Assembly (NCBI GenBank): GCA_027858355.1
Contig: JAQICW010000181.1
Span: forward strand, 1-15,632
DNA from: Desulfobacula sp.
GTDB lineage: Bacteria; Desulfobacterota; Desulfobacteria; Desulfobacterales; Desulfobacteraceae
DNA length: 15,632 nt
Reading direction: 5' to 3'
Shown: positions 1-6,402 of the stretch, one piece after another
How the letters are laid out: each line of letters starts with the position of its first letter
How positions within the stretch are numbered: position 1 is the stretch's first letter
The notes under the pieces: model-generated
The model's database searches: none
Seen by the model: only the letters and a program-made list of their open reading frames with translations
What the model was told of the DNA's origin: nothing
Translations under genes and position numbers: made by a program

Positions 1-762
1 CATAGACTGCTTCCGTTTTCACCTGCTGAAATGAATCATATGGGTGAATATGTAGACCCCACATTTTTTCTCACCCGGGGAGGATTTCCAGAACCTTTTC
101 TGGCGGACAACAGTACAGATGCTGACCGATGGCGTATGCAGTATATCGATGGTCTGATCCGAACCGATATTCTTGATTTTGAACGGATTCACGATTTTAA
201 GGCGATTCAGCTGATTCTTGAATTGTTAAGATCCAGGACAGGATCGCCTGTCTCCTATCAGTCCATTGCTGAAGATGTCAGCGTATCACCCAATACCGTA
301 AAAAAATACATCCAGATATTAGAATCATTGTTTATTATATTTAAAGTAACCCCTTATTCCAGAAATATTGTCCGATCTGTTTTAAAAACACCGAAAATCT
401 ATTTTTATGACACGGGTATGGTGAAAGGTGATGAAGGCGCAATCTTTGAAAACATGGTTGCGTTGTGCCTGCTGAAACATGTTTGCGCACAGGTTGACCT
501 TGAAGGAAAACCCGCATCTCTTCACTATGTCAGGACCAAGGATGGCGCTGAAGTTGATTTCTGCCTGGTACAGGACAACACCCCTGAATTACTGATTGAA
601 ACCAAACGATCCGAGGCGCAGCCGGCCAGGGCATTGATCAATTTCAGCAAACGGTATGATATCCCGGCAACTCAATTGGTGCTGCATTTGAAACGTGAAA
701 GAATGAACAGCAACGTCAGGGTATGTCAGGGTATGAAATATCTTGAGTCATTGTTATTGTGA
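1..762 (+). CDS. AAA_14/DUF4143-family ATPase, C-terminal part (5' truncated by window)
   Basis: The frame is open from base 1 with no stop before the first ATG at 31, and the residues before that ATG (HRLLPFSPAEM) look like normal family sequence. The gene therefore starts outside the window. What is visible is the end of the ATPase module, a winged-helix-like stretch (PVSYQSIAEDVSVSPNTVKKYI, split here as PVSYQSIAEDV and SVSPNTVKKYI, about residues 72-93 from base 31) and a DUF4143 nuclease-fold-like C-terminus. The C-terminus includes FYDTGM, then GAIFENMVAL, and the GAEVDFCLV and LLIETKRS strands typical of restriction-endonuclease-like folds. The Walker motifs would lie upstream and cannot be checked. 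Proteins of this type are common, poorly understood ATPases found in accessory regions. No promoter or terminator is obvious downstream. The family call is firm, the cellular role unknown. Confidence 0.85.
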   Translation, partial: HRLLPFSPAEMNHMGEYVDPTFFLTRGGFPEPFLADNSTDADRWRMQYIDGLIRTDILDFERIHDFKAIQLILELLRSRTGSPVSYQSIAEDVSVSPNTVKKYIQILESLFIIFKVTPYSRNIVRSVLKTPKIYFYDTGMVKGDEGAIFENMVALCLLKHVCAQVDLEGKPASLHYVRTKDGAEVDFCLVQDNTPELLIETKRSEAQPARALINFSKRYDIPATQLVLHLKRERMNSNVRVCQGMKYLESLLL

Positions 763-888
763 TTTGGATCAATGCTTTCAAAAGATGCGAGACATAGGTG
801 ATACCCCTTAAAATGGTGTTTGCTAAAGCCGACATTGATGTTTTAAATTGAGTTTGAAACTAGAGTATAAAAATCTAAGGAGGATATT

Positions 889-1137
889 ATGAGTACTGAA
901 ATGGTCAGATTAAATATTACAATTCCTTCTTCCATTGCTGAAGAACTCAATCAATGTGCAGCGCCCCGTAAAAGGAGTCAATTTATAGCAGAAGCCATAA
1001 CAATGCGAATTAGACAGCTGAAAGAAAAAACATTGGAAGTAATTCTTGCAGAAGGATATCAGGCAACAAAAAATGAAGGATTGAAAATCACAAAAGAATT
1101 TGAAGCCATTGATATTGAGAACTGGGATGAATATTAA
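889..1137 (+). CDS. MazE-type ribbon-helix-helix antitoxin
   Basis: This 82-aa protein starts at ATG 889 behind a near-perfect Shine-Dalgarno AAGGAGG (877-883). The N-terminus has a ribbon-helix-helix pattern: the strand VRLNITIPSSI followed by a helix (IAEELNQCA) and a second helix beginning RSQFIAEAI. This is the DNA-binding and dimerising part. The acidic C-terminus (EFEAIDIENWDEY) is the kind of tail that wraps a MazF toxin. It overlaps the toxin gene by 11 nt, which favours translational coupling with antitoxin made first. By analogy with characterised mazEF pairs it should neutralise the toxin and repress its own promoter. The pairing with a clear MazF makes the antitoxin call fairly secure. 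The exact antitoxin subfamily is not assigned. Confidence 0.85.
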   Translation: MSTEMVRLNITIPSSIAEELNQCAAPRKRSQFIAEAITMRIRQLKEKTLEVILAEGYQATKNEGLKITKEFEAIDIENWDEY

Positions 1138-1477
1138 CCGGGGGGAAATATTTCTGGCAGGACTTGATCCTGTGATCGGCCATGAGATAGCAAAAACAAG
1201 ACCTGTCATTGTTGTTTCCAATAATATCAGCAATAAACATTCCGGGACTGTGACCATAATACCGGTTACTTCTAAAAATCTTACCCAAATATATCCTTTT
1301 GAAGTTTATCTTTCAAAGGAAACCAGTCAGTTGAAAAAAGACTCAAAAGGAAAGGCTGACCAGATTTGGACGATAGATAAGGCAAGATTGATAAAACAGA
1401 TTGGAAAGCTGACCCTCGATTTGATGGAAAATGTGGATAAGGCAATTAAAATCCATTTACATTTAGATCGCGAATAG
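1127..1477 (+). CDS. mazF: MazF/PemK-family mRNA interferase toxin
   Basis: This is a 116-aa endoribonuclease toxin of normal MazF length. I place the start at ATG 1127, inside the end of the antitoxin gene. The resulting N-terminus, MNINRGEIFLAGLDPVIGHE, is canonical for the family, whereas an upstream ATG at 1100 adds nine unrelated residues. Conserved features visible are RGEIF, KTRPVIVVSNN (Arg25) and TIIPVTSK (Thr48). These Arg and Thr positions correspond to the catalytic pair described for Bacillus MazF. The fold is the SH3-like PemK barrel, and the protein would cut specific short RNA sequences when freed from antitoxin. Cleavage specificity cannot be read from sequence. No Shine-Dalgarno of any strength precedes the start, consistent with coupling to the antitoxin. 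No obvious terminator follows. Confidence 0.93.
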   Translation: MNINRGEIFLAGLDPVIGHEIAKTRPVIVVSNNISNKHSGTVTIIPVTSKNLTQIYPFEVYLSKETSQLKKDSKGKADQIWTIDKARLIKQIGKLTLDLMENVDKAIKIHLHLDRE

Positions 1478-1604
1478 CCCCATAAAAGCCTTCAAACTAT
1501 ATATTTTAACTATTAACAGAATGAAAAGGGGTTGAATTGATTCAACAAGTGAGAAAAGTGTCTTTATCACATACAATTCTATTGAAAAAATAAATAATAG
1601 TATG

Positions 1605-1640
1605 CTATCGCAGATAAATATGATATTTTAAATGCGATAG
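1605..1640. promoter_or_regulatory. Inverted-repeat operator candidate upstream of hipB
   Basis: CTATCGCA (1605-1612) and its exact reverse complement TGCGATAG (1633-1640) lie 20 nt apart in an AT-rich leader, about 70 nt before hipB. HipB-family repressors bind paired inverted half-sites of the TATCC/GGATA kind, so TATCGC/GCGATA arms here are good candidates for autoregulation. A possible sigma-70-like promoter, TTTAAA (1627-1632), 17 nt, TATAAA (1650-1655), would have the right arm inside its spacer. The repeat is directly seen; the operator role and the promoter are inferred. Confidence 0.5.
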
Positions 1641-1710
1641 TGATAGTTTTATAAAATTATTAGTTTAATTAGTTGTAATAAAAGCAATCGGTATTAAAAC
1701 ACGGTGATTT

Positions 1711-1995
1711 ATGAGTATTGATGAGCACCTGGAAATAATTCGAGAACAATACAATAATCTTGCTGGCAGGCTTAATCAATCCGAAAAATTGAAGGATGCT
1801 GTCAGCATTGATAAAATCGGGGATGTTGTCAGAGCGGCGAGGAAAAATCAGGGATTAAGCAGGCGGGCGTTGTGTGAATTAAGCGGTGTTTCATACAGCA
1901 CGTTAAACAAAATTGAAACCGGGGCTGTTTCCGTACGTCTGGATATTGTGATGAATGTTGTAAACACTTTAGGACTGAATCTGTGGATAGGATAG
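1711..1995 (+). CDS. hipB: HipB-like Xre-family antitoxin/repressor
   Basis: This 94-aa protein has a Cro/C1-type helix-turn-helix over roughly residues 36-90. IGDVVRAARKNQGLSRRALC is followed by ELSGVSYSTLNKIETGAVS and a final helix containing VNTLGLNL, the usual layout of HipB. The N-terminal 35 residues are a predicted helical extension. ATG 1711 has only a weak ribosome site. Its last 13 nt overlap the next gene, so the two are translationally coupled. In a hipBST operon HipB is the DNA-binding subunit that represses the operon and binds the toxin complex. The helix-turn-helix assignment is certain, and the hip role comes from the two genes that follow. Confidence 0.9.
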   Translation: MSIDEHLEIIREQYNNLAGRLNQSEKLKDAVSIDKIGDVVRAARKNQGLSRRALCELSGVSYSTLNKIETGAVSVRLDIVMNVVNTLGLNLWIG

Positions 1996-2321
1996 GTAAA
2001 GTTTATTTTAATAAAAAGTTTGCCGGAATTTTGAAACAGACCAAAAGTGAATACAGCTTTACCTATGATCTGCAATATATTGCTACGGGGGCTCCCCTGA
2101 GTTTTAATCTTCCATTGCAGGAGCAACCTTTCAGGAGCAATAGTTTGTTTCCTTTTTTTGAGAATCTGGCTTCCGAAGGATGGCTCAAAAAAATACAATG
2201 CAAAGCTCAAAAAATTAATGAAAATGATAAATTTGAGCTTATTTTGGAGAATGGAAAAGATATGGCGGGTGCAGTTACTATTTTAAGGAGCAATAATGAA
2301 TTATTGCAGAATCAGCCTTAA
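1983..2321 (+). CDS. hipS: HipS-like protein (stand-alone HipA N-subdomain 1)
   Basis: This 112-aa protein starts at GTG 1983 inside the end of hipB. It corresponds only to the N-terminal subdomain of HipA kinases (Couple_hipA type): a beta-rich start IGKVYFNKKFAGIL, then FTYDLQYIATGAPLSFNLPL, then the signature LFPFFENLASEGWLKK with Trp67. It stops where a full HipA would continue into its kinase core, which is instead encoded by the next, overlapping gene. Such a split is known from the tripartite HipBST system, where HipS rather than HipB neutralises HipT. The gene is intact, with no degraded codons at the junction. It ends 26 nt inside hipT, so the break is a clean gene boundary rather than an obvious pseudogene, though a single ancestral frameshift cannot be excluded. 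Confidence 0.85.
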   Translation: MDRIGKVYFNKKFAGILKQTKSEYSFTYDLQYIATGAPLSFNLPLQEQPFRSNSLFPFFENLASEGWLKKIQCKAQKINENDKFELILENGKDMAGAVTILRSNNELLQNQP

Positions 2322-3282
2322 ACCGGTTAAAAGAGATTCAAAATATCCCCATTATTTAGATTCAGAATTTAGAAAATTATTTCAAAGTCTTAGGGTTAAT
2401 CCTGTTCTTTCATTTACCAGGAAGGAATTTTTCAGGCAAAGTCCGAACAAATCCAAAGGCATGTCCATTTCAGGTGTACAGCAGAAACTTTCTCTTAAAA
2501 TCAATTCAGACAATGAACTGAAAATGACTCCCACTGAAGGCGAGTATATTCTTAAGCCCAGCCCAGAAACGTTTTTGCATGCTTCGGAAAACGAGCACTG
2601 TGCCATGCTAACAAGTCGAATCCTTGGAATTGAAACCGCATCTTGTGGTTTAGTCTCGTTTTCCGATGGAGAGCTTGTTTATATCACAAAGCGGTTTGAC
2701 CGCAAAGGGGACGTTAAAATCCATCAGGAAGATCTTGTTCAGGGTTTTGGAATGAGAAGTGAGGATAAATATGCGTACAGTTATGAAAAAGCTGGCAAAC
2801 TCATCAATGCCATGACAAATGGCAAGGCATCGGTTATCTTTGATTTTTTTTGTCGTGTCGTTCATGCTTACATTATTGGCAATGATGACATGCACTTAAA
2901 AAATATAAGTCTTCAGAAATTGCCTGACAACACAGGCCTTTATTATGACTGCATGACACCCAATTATGATTCTCTTTTTGCGAATGCATTTGATAATGTT
3001 TTCACCTCTGGCTGCCTGGCTCTGGACCTGCTTGAAGATGAGAAAAATGGTATCTTCTCCAAAGCTTATGAAAAATATGGGTTTTACACGGGACATGATT
3101 TCAGTGCTTTAGGAAATAAACTGGGCCTGCGAGCAAAACCTGTCACAACATTTATCAACACTGTAAGAGAAAAAGAATCTGTCCTGGTTGATTTAGTTAG
3201 CTGTAGCAGCATGCCCGATGCTATGAAAAAAAAAGCAGGTTTAACTATTTCTCAAAGGATGAAAGCACTCGGGTTGCACTAG
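2296..3282 (+). CDS. hipT: HipT-like Ser/Thr kinase toxin (short HipA kinase)
   Basis: This 328-aa HipA-fold kinase lacks the N-terminal subdomain. ATG 2296 has a strong Shine-Dalgarno AAGGAG (2285-2290), which fixes the start within the end of hipS. Visible motifs are KGMSISGVQQKLSLKI with Ser57 and Ser59 in the Gly-rich loop region, the ATP-binding lysine in EYILKPSPE (Lys87), the catalytic loop GNDDMHLKN (Asp198), and the metal-binding aspartate in MTPNYDSLF (Asp225). Ser57 and Ser59 match the two autophosphorylated serines reported for HipT of pathogenic E. coli. Known HipA/HipT toxins phosphorylate aminoacyl-tRNA synthetases and halt translation; HipT targets TrpS, HipA targets GltX. The substrate here is not readable. 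All kinase residues are intact, so I expect an active enzyme. Confidence 0.88.
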   Translation: MNYCRISLKPVKRDSKYPHYLDSEFRKLFQSLRVNPVLSFTRKEFFRQSPNKSKGMSISGVQQKLSLKINSDNELKMTPTEGEYILKPSPETFLHASENEHCAMLTSRILGIETASCGLVSFSDGELVYITKRFDRKGDVKIHQEDLVQGFGMRSEDKYAYSYEKAGKLINAMTNGKASVIFDFFCRVVHAYIIGNDDMHLKNISLQKLPDNTGLYYDCMTPNYDSLFANAFDNVFTSGCLALDLLEDEKNGIFSKAYEKYGFYTGHDFSALGNKLGLRAKPVTTFINTVREKESVLVDLVSCSSMPDAMKKKAGLTISQRMKALGLH

Positions 3283-3391
3283 CAATTTATCATTATGAAT
3301 GAGTAGTAGGGTGTTTAGTACATCGGCATATTATAAACGATTGTAAATGGCCCTATCAGCACCAGTTGTTTAACTTTTTGGAATAAATAAG

Positions 3392-4273
3392 ATGGATACA
3401 AGATACTATCAAACAGGTGGATTTACTATTGAAGTAAATTCTGAACTTCCTATTAACGCCGATACTTTTCATCCAAAATTCAAACAATTTGAGGTGAATG
3501 GACCGGGCCCCGAAAATATTGTTATCAATCATTATTTCAATAGGAAACTCCCTATTGATTTCACAGAAAAGGATAGAATATATTTTAAAGCGCCCTGGGC
3601 TGTGTATCAAAAACAGGATAGATTCATTTATGAATGGTTAGAAAATCATTCTCTGCATACAACCAATTATAGAAAGTTTCTAACTAACAAAGATCATACA
3701 AGGCTTGATACATATAATAATTCTTATGCTGCTGATTTTTTTTTGGAAGGTAAGCTGACCAGCCTTTCTCTTTTTCCGACCGATCAGATTCTGCTGAGCC
3801 GAATACTTGCCTTCAGGCAGGGCTGCATTATGCATTCAATGGGACTGATTCATAAAAACAAAGGGTATTTATTTATAGGCCATTCTGGTGCAGGAAAATC
3901 CACAATGGCTAAAATAATGGAAAAAAAATCCGTTATCCTTTGTGATGACAGAAATATTATCAGAAAGACCCAGACAGAGTACTCACTATTTGGAACATGG
4001 AAACCCGGTGATATTTCACAGATATCTCCTTTATCCGCAACGCTTAGAGCAATATTTTTTCTTAATCAGTCCGACAAAAACCAGCTTGACTGCATTCCTG
4101 ATAATAAAATAAAATTCAGGCGCCTCCTGAGCTGTCTGGTTAAACCACTTGCCACTGATGACTGGTGGGAGTCGACAATCGATTTTATGGACAAACTGTC
4201 CAGACAGGTAGATTGTCTGGATCTGCAATTTGACAAAAGTGGTAAAATACGCGACATTATTGAGAAATTATAG
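3392..4273 (+). CDS. HPr kinase-like protein (PEPCK-fold peptide-modification kinase family)
   Basis: This 293-aa protein has an HprK/P-loop kinase C-terminal half. The P-loop GHSGAGKST lies at residues 163-171, preceded by GLIHKNKGYLFI, and a DD pair follows in VILCDDRNII. The first 150 residues are not the HprK N-domain but a divergent beta-rich region seen in HprK-related proteins of peptide-modification loci. It therefore is not a true HPr kinase of carbon control. Related HprK-like proteins act beside PqqD-like proteins, and in some lasso peptide clusters (paeninodin type) they phosphorylate the C-terminal serine of the precursor. Here it heads a tightly spaced operon with PqqD-like, peptidase and radical SAM genes. 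The ribosome site is weak (GGA about 11 nt before ATG 3392). Fold assignment is firm; substrate is inferred. Confidence 0.82.
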   Translation: MDTRYYQTGGFTIEVNSELPINADTFHPKFKQFEVNGPGPENIVINHYFNRKLPIDFTEKDRIYFKAPWAVYQKQDRFIYEWLENHSLHTTNYRKFLTNKDHTRLDTYNNSYAADFFLEGKLTSLSLFPTDQILLSRILAFRQGCIMHSMGLIHKNKGYLFIGHSGAGKSTMAKIMEKKSVILCDDRNIIRKTQTEYSLFGTWKPGDISQISPLSATLRAIFFLNQSDKNQLDCIPDNKIKFRRLLSCLVKPLATDDWWESTIDFMDKLSRQVDCLDLQFDKSGKIRDIIEKL

Positions 4274-4292
4274 TCACACAAGGAATACAAGA

Positions 4293-4604
4293 GTGAATGA
4301 AAAAATTGATTTAAATAAAATTTATGTGCTGTCTGAAAAAATTGTCGCAAGACAGATTGAGGATGATTTGATAATCGTTCCCATTGAAGCCGGGAACGGG
4401 ACCGTTGATTTTGATGAATCGCTGTATTCTCTGGAAGGGACAGGCAGGGCAATATGGGAAAAATTAAAAGATAAGACTAGTGTTGCAGTTTTGTGCTCAG
4501 AACTTGCTGATGAATATGATGCACCGCTGGATATAATTATAAAAGATGTAACCGAACTTTTAGGTGACCTTCTGGCAAAGGGACTTATTGCAGAGTCACG
4601 TTAA
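4293..4604 (+). CDS. PqqD-like peptide chaperone / RiPP recognition element
   Basis: This 103-aa protein matches PqqD in size and layout: a beta-rich N-terminal half, the motif YSLEGTGRAIWEKLKDKTSV, then helices in ELADEYDAPLDIIIKDVTELL and GDLLAKGLIAES. The motif (sltgtaaaiwelldg in typical members) marks the winged-helix precursor-binding fold. I choose GTG 4293 because it lies 10 nt after an AAGGA (4280-4284) and gives a PqqD-sized product. The frame also opens at ATG 4230 inside the upstream gene, but that would add 21 unrelated residues. PqqD-like proteins bind leader peptides and deliver them to radical SAM enzymes, so a peptide substrate is expected nearby; the 53-aa gene at 6222 fits. 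Its stop overlaps the next start by one base (TAATG). Confidence 0.85.
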   Translation: MNEKIDLNKIYVLSEKIVARQIEDDLIIVPIEAGNGTVDFDESLYSLEGTGRAIWEKLKDKTSVAVLCSELADEYDAPLDIIIKDVTELLGDLLAKGLIAESR

Positions 4605-5074
4605 TGGGTGATTTTACTTTAAATGGTAACACTTTATGTGAACTTGTTGAATCAATCTGTGCTGACAAGCATATTGGCCATATTAAAATCAAAGGATATG
4701 GCACCAGCATGTCCCCTTTCCTCAAAAGCGGGAGCACGTTGTTCATAAAACCTTCAAACGGGGAGAACACGATTAAGGCAGGGGATATTGTTGCAGCAAT
4801 AGATACAAACAGGGAAAAAATAATCGTCCATAGAGTTATACTGTTAAAAAACGGTCTTCTCCAAATTAAAGGAGACAATTGTTCCAAGGATGATGGATGG
4901 TTTCAAAAAACGCGTATTCTTGGAATTGTGACTGCGGTTAAAACAGCGTCCGGGAAAAAAAAATATTATAAAAGATGGCAGAACCTGACGATTGCCTTTC
5001 TATCCAAAACAGGTTTTTTAAATAGGGTTCTACTTCCATTGGCCCGTTTTATAAAAAAAAAAATTAAAAAATGA
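4604..5074 (+). CDS. S24/S26-type serine peptidase, soluble, Ser-His type
   Basis: This 156-aa protein resembles the catalytic core of signal peptidase I. The nucleophile motif is GTSMSPFLKSG with Ser35, followed by GSTLFIKP, GDIVAAI, the second catalytic motif IIVHRVI with His76, then LQIKGDN and ILGIVTAV. Having His where bacterial LepB has Lys is typical of the SipW/Sec11-like branch. No N-terminal membrane anchor is visible. The C-terminus is a basic, partly hydrophobic tail (KYYKRWQNLTIAF to ARFIKKKIKK), which may bind the membrane. Soluble peptidases of this kind next to PqqD-like and HprK-like genes probably trim a modified peptide rather than Sec preproteins. The start overlaps the PqqD-like stop by one base. 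The stop at 5072-5074 lies inside an ATGA that supplies the next start. Peptidase family certain; leader-protease role inferred. Confidence 0.82.
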   Translation: MGDFTLNGNTLCELVESICADKHIGHIKIKGYGTSMSPFLKSGSTLFIKPSNGENTIKAGDIVAAIDTNREKIIVHRVILLKNGLLQIKGDNCSKDDGWFQKTRILGIVTAVKTASGKKKYYKRWQNLTIAFLSKTGFLNRVLLPLARFIKKKIKK

Positions 5075-5134
5075 CAAAAACCATCTCGATTTCAGATTTC
5101 CCATTATGGGAAAAGGCAAAAAAAAAAAGGAATC
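5071..5134 (+). other. Out-of-frame N-terminal piece of the radical SAM gene with an 11-A run
   Basis: ATG 5071 overlaps the peptidase stop (ATGA). It encodes MTKTISISDFPLWEKAKKKR, the kind of lead-in (FPLWEK...) often found before the catalytic core in this radical SAM family. The reading frame then breaks: an A run at 5118-5128 has one base too many to join the frame that reads GILLQLTLELTARC. Removing one A gives a continuous protein of about 365 aa. The tract is either a sequencing or assembly indel, a real mutation, or a transcriptional slippage site, for which runs of nine or more A are well suited. Confidence 0.7.
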
Positions 5135-6169
5135 TTGCTTCAACTTACCCTGGAGCTTACTGCTCGGTGTAATAATAACTGCATTCATTGCTACAACAAC
5201 CTCCCGCCTGACGATCCCCATGCAATTAATAACGAGCTTTCAACAAAAGAGTTAAAGGAAATTATAGATCAGGCAGTTGATCTGGGAGTCCTCTGGGTAT
5301 GTATCACCGGAGGGGAAGCATTATTAAGGGATGATTTTTTTGATCTTTACAAATATATTAAGAAGAAAGGCCTTATTGTCTCTGTATTCACAAATGCCAC
5401 TTTAATATCAAAAGATCATATAAAATTATTTAAGAAATATCCGCCAAGGGATATTGAGGTGACCGTTTATGGCCTTTCTGAAAAAAAATATACAAGGGTT
5501 GCCAGGACAAATAATTATTTCATATTTATAGATGGCCTTGAAAAGCTGATTAAAGCATCAATGCCGGTTAGTTTAAAGGCAACCATCATGAAATCCAATT
5601 TCAAGCATTTAAAAGAGATCACAGAGTTTTGCAGGAACAAATCATATAAAAATTTCAGGTTTGATCCTTTCCTGGTACTGCGGACAGACAAAAACAAAAA
5701 AAGAAACCAGGATATCATCAATCAAAGGCTGTCTGTCGAAGAGATCATCACCCTTGAACAAGAAGATTCCATGAGAATGGAGGCCGTCAAAAAAGAATGC
5801 GCAAGGATGGATGAAGAAATTGTTCTTGGGGATACAACAGAGAAACTTTTTCAATGCGGTGCAGGTCTCAGCAGCTGTATGATAGATTGTAACGGGTTTT
5901 TCAGACTCTGTGGTTCTTTAGTCAATGATAAGTGTATATATGATTTAAAAAAAGGGTCGCTTAAAAAAGCATGGGAAGAGTTTGTCCCTGGTATTTTGAA
6001 TTTACAATCAGAAAACAAAATCTACCTTGACAAATGCGGGAAATGCAGCATAATTGATTTATGCACATGGTGTCCTGCCAAGGCTGACCTGGAAACAAAC
6101 AAACTGGACGGATATTCGCAATATTTTTGTTCCATTGCATCAAAGCGGTATGAATTTTGCAATTCATAA
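5135..6169 (+). CDS. Radical SAM/SPASM peptide-modifying enzyme
   Basis: Intact frame of 344 aa, counted from TTG 5135. The radical SAM cluster motif CNNNCIHC (Cys12, 16, 19) is followed by ITGGEALLRDDFF, the SAM-binding GGE motif, and FTNATLISKD. The C-terminus has a SPASM-type Cys set: CGAGLSSCMIDCNGFFRLC from Cys241, and CGKCSIIDLCTWCPA from Cys301, then a final YFCSIASKR. SPASM enzymes (PqqE, AnSME, sactipeptide and thioether maturases) modify peptides or proteins using extra Fe-S clusters. TTG 5135 is only 11 codons ahead of the first cluster Cys and has no ribosome site, so the true start is probably ATG 5071 across the A-run frameshift described separately. Operon position between PqqD-like/peptidase genes and a 53-aa Cys-containing peptide gene supports peptide maturation. 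The bond formed is not predictable. Confidence 0.92.
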   Translation: MLQLTLELTARCNNNCIHCYNNLPPDDPHAINNELSTKELKEIIDQAVDLGVLWVCITGGEALLRDDFFDLYKYIKKKGLIVSVFTNATLISKDHIKLFKKYPPRDIEVTVYGLSEKKYTRVARTNNYFIFIDGLEKLIKASMPVSLKATIMKSNFKHLKEITEFCRNKSYKNFRFDPFLVLRTDKNKKRNQDIINQRLSVEEIITLEQEDSMRMEAVKKECARMDEEIVLGDTTEKLFQCGAGLSSCMIDCNGFFRLCGSLVNDKCIYDLKKGSLKKAWEEFVPGILNLQSENKIYLDKCGKCSIIDLCTWCPAKADLETNKLDGYSQYFCSIASKRYEFCNS

Positions 6170-6221
6170 GCCTTAAATTAAACGTATGCTCTATTATTTT
6201 AAATATATGGAGGAATTATAG

Positions 6222-6383
6222 ATGAGAGAAGAGAATAAAAAGCATTGGAAAAAACCAGAATTAATCGTAATCAGCCGAAGCAATCCAGAAGAGTCTGTTT
6301 TGTTCGCCTGTTTTCAAGCCGCCGGGCCACTAGGGGGCACTTGTGGAAATGAAAGAGAGAACAGCATGGCTGGCAGCTCATAA
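6222..6383 (+). CDS. Candidate RiPP precursor peptide (53 aa)
   Basis: A small gene with a strong Shine-Dalgarno (GGAGGA, 6209-6214) and ATG 6222, 52 nt after the radical SAM gene. The product begins MREENKKHWKKPELIVISRS and continues NPEESVLFACFQAAGPLGGT, then CGNERENSMAGSS. The first half is charged with a W-x-x-P-x-L-x-V-x-x-R-x-x-P-E-E-x-V-L pattern, like leader regions of small Cys-containing radical SAM-associated peptides. The second half has two cysteines (30, 41), a Gly/Pro-rich loop between them, and a Ser-Ser C-terminus. There is no signal peptide or membrane segment. The context (PqqD-like, radical SAM/SPASM, peptidase, HprK-like upstream) makes it the best substrate candidate. 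Leader/core boundary and modification are unknown; a short housekeeping protein is less likely. Confidence 0.78.
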   Translation: MREENKKHWKKPELIVISRSNPEESVLFACFQAAGPLGGTCGNERENSMAGSS

Positions 6384-6402
6384 ATCTAAGGAGTATCAAA
6401 TT

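Noticed and set aside
1983..3282. hipS/hipT as one frameshifted hipA pseudogene
   Set aside because: Both genes are intact, hipT has a strong ribosome site at a clean domain boundary, and the split matches the known HipBST layout.
3340..3360. Sigma-54-like TGGCCCTATCAGC before the HprK-like gene
   Set aside because: GG to GC spacing is 8 nt instead of 10, so it is not a usable -24/-12 element.
3392..4273. True HPr kinase/phosphorylase of carbon catabolite control
   Set aside because: Only the P-loop half resembles HprK; there is no HPr or PTS gene nearby and the context is peptide modification.
6343..6402. Upstream ATG extending the PEP-CTERM protein
   Set aside because: It overlaps the precursor peptide gene out of frame and puts 20 non-signal residues before a good signal peptide; ATG 6403 has its own AAGGAG site.
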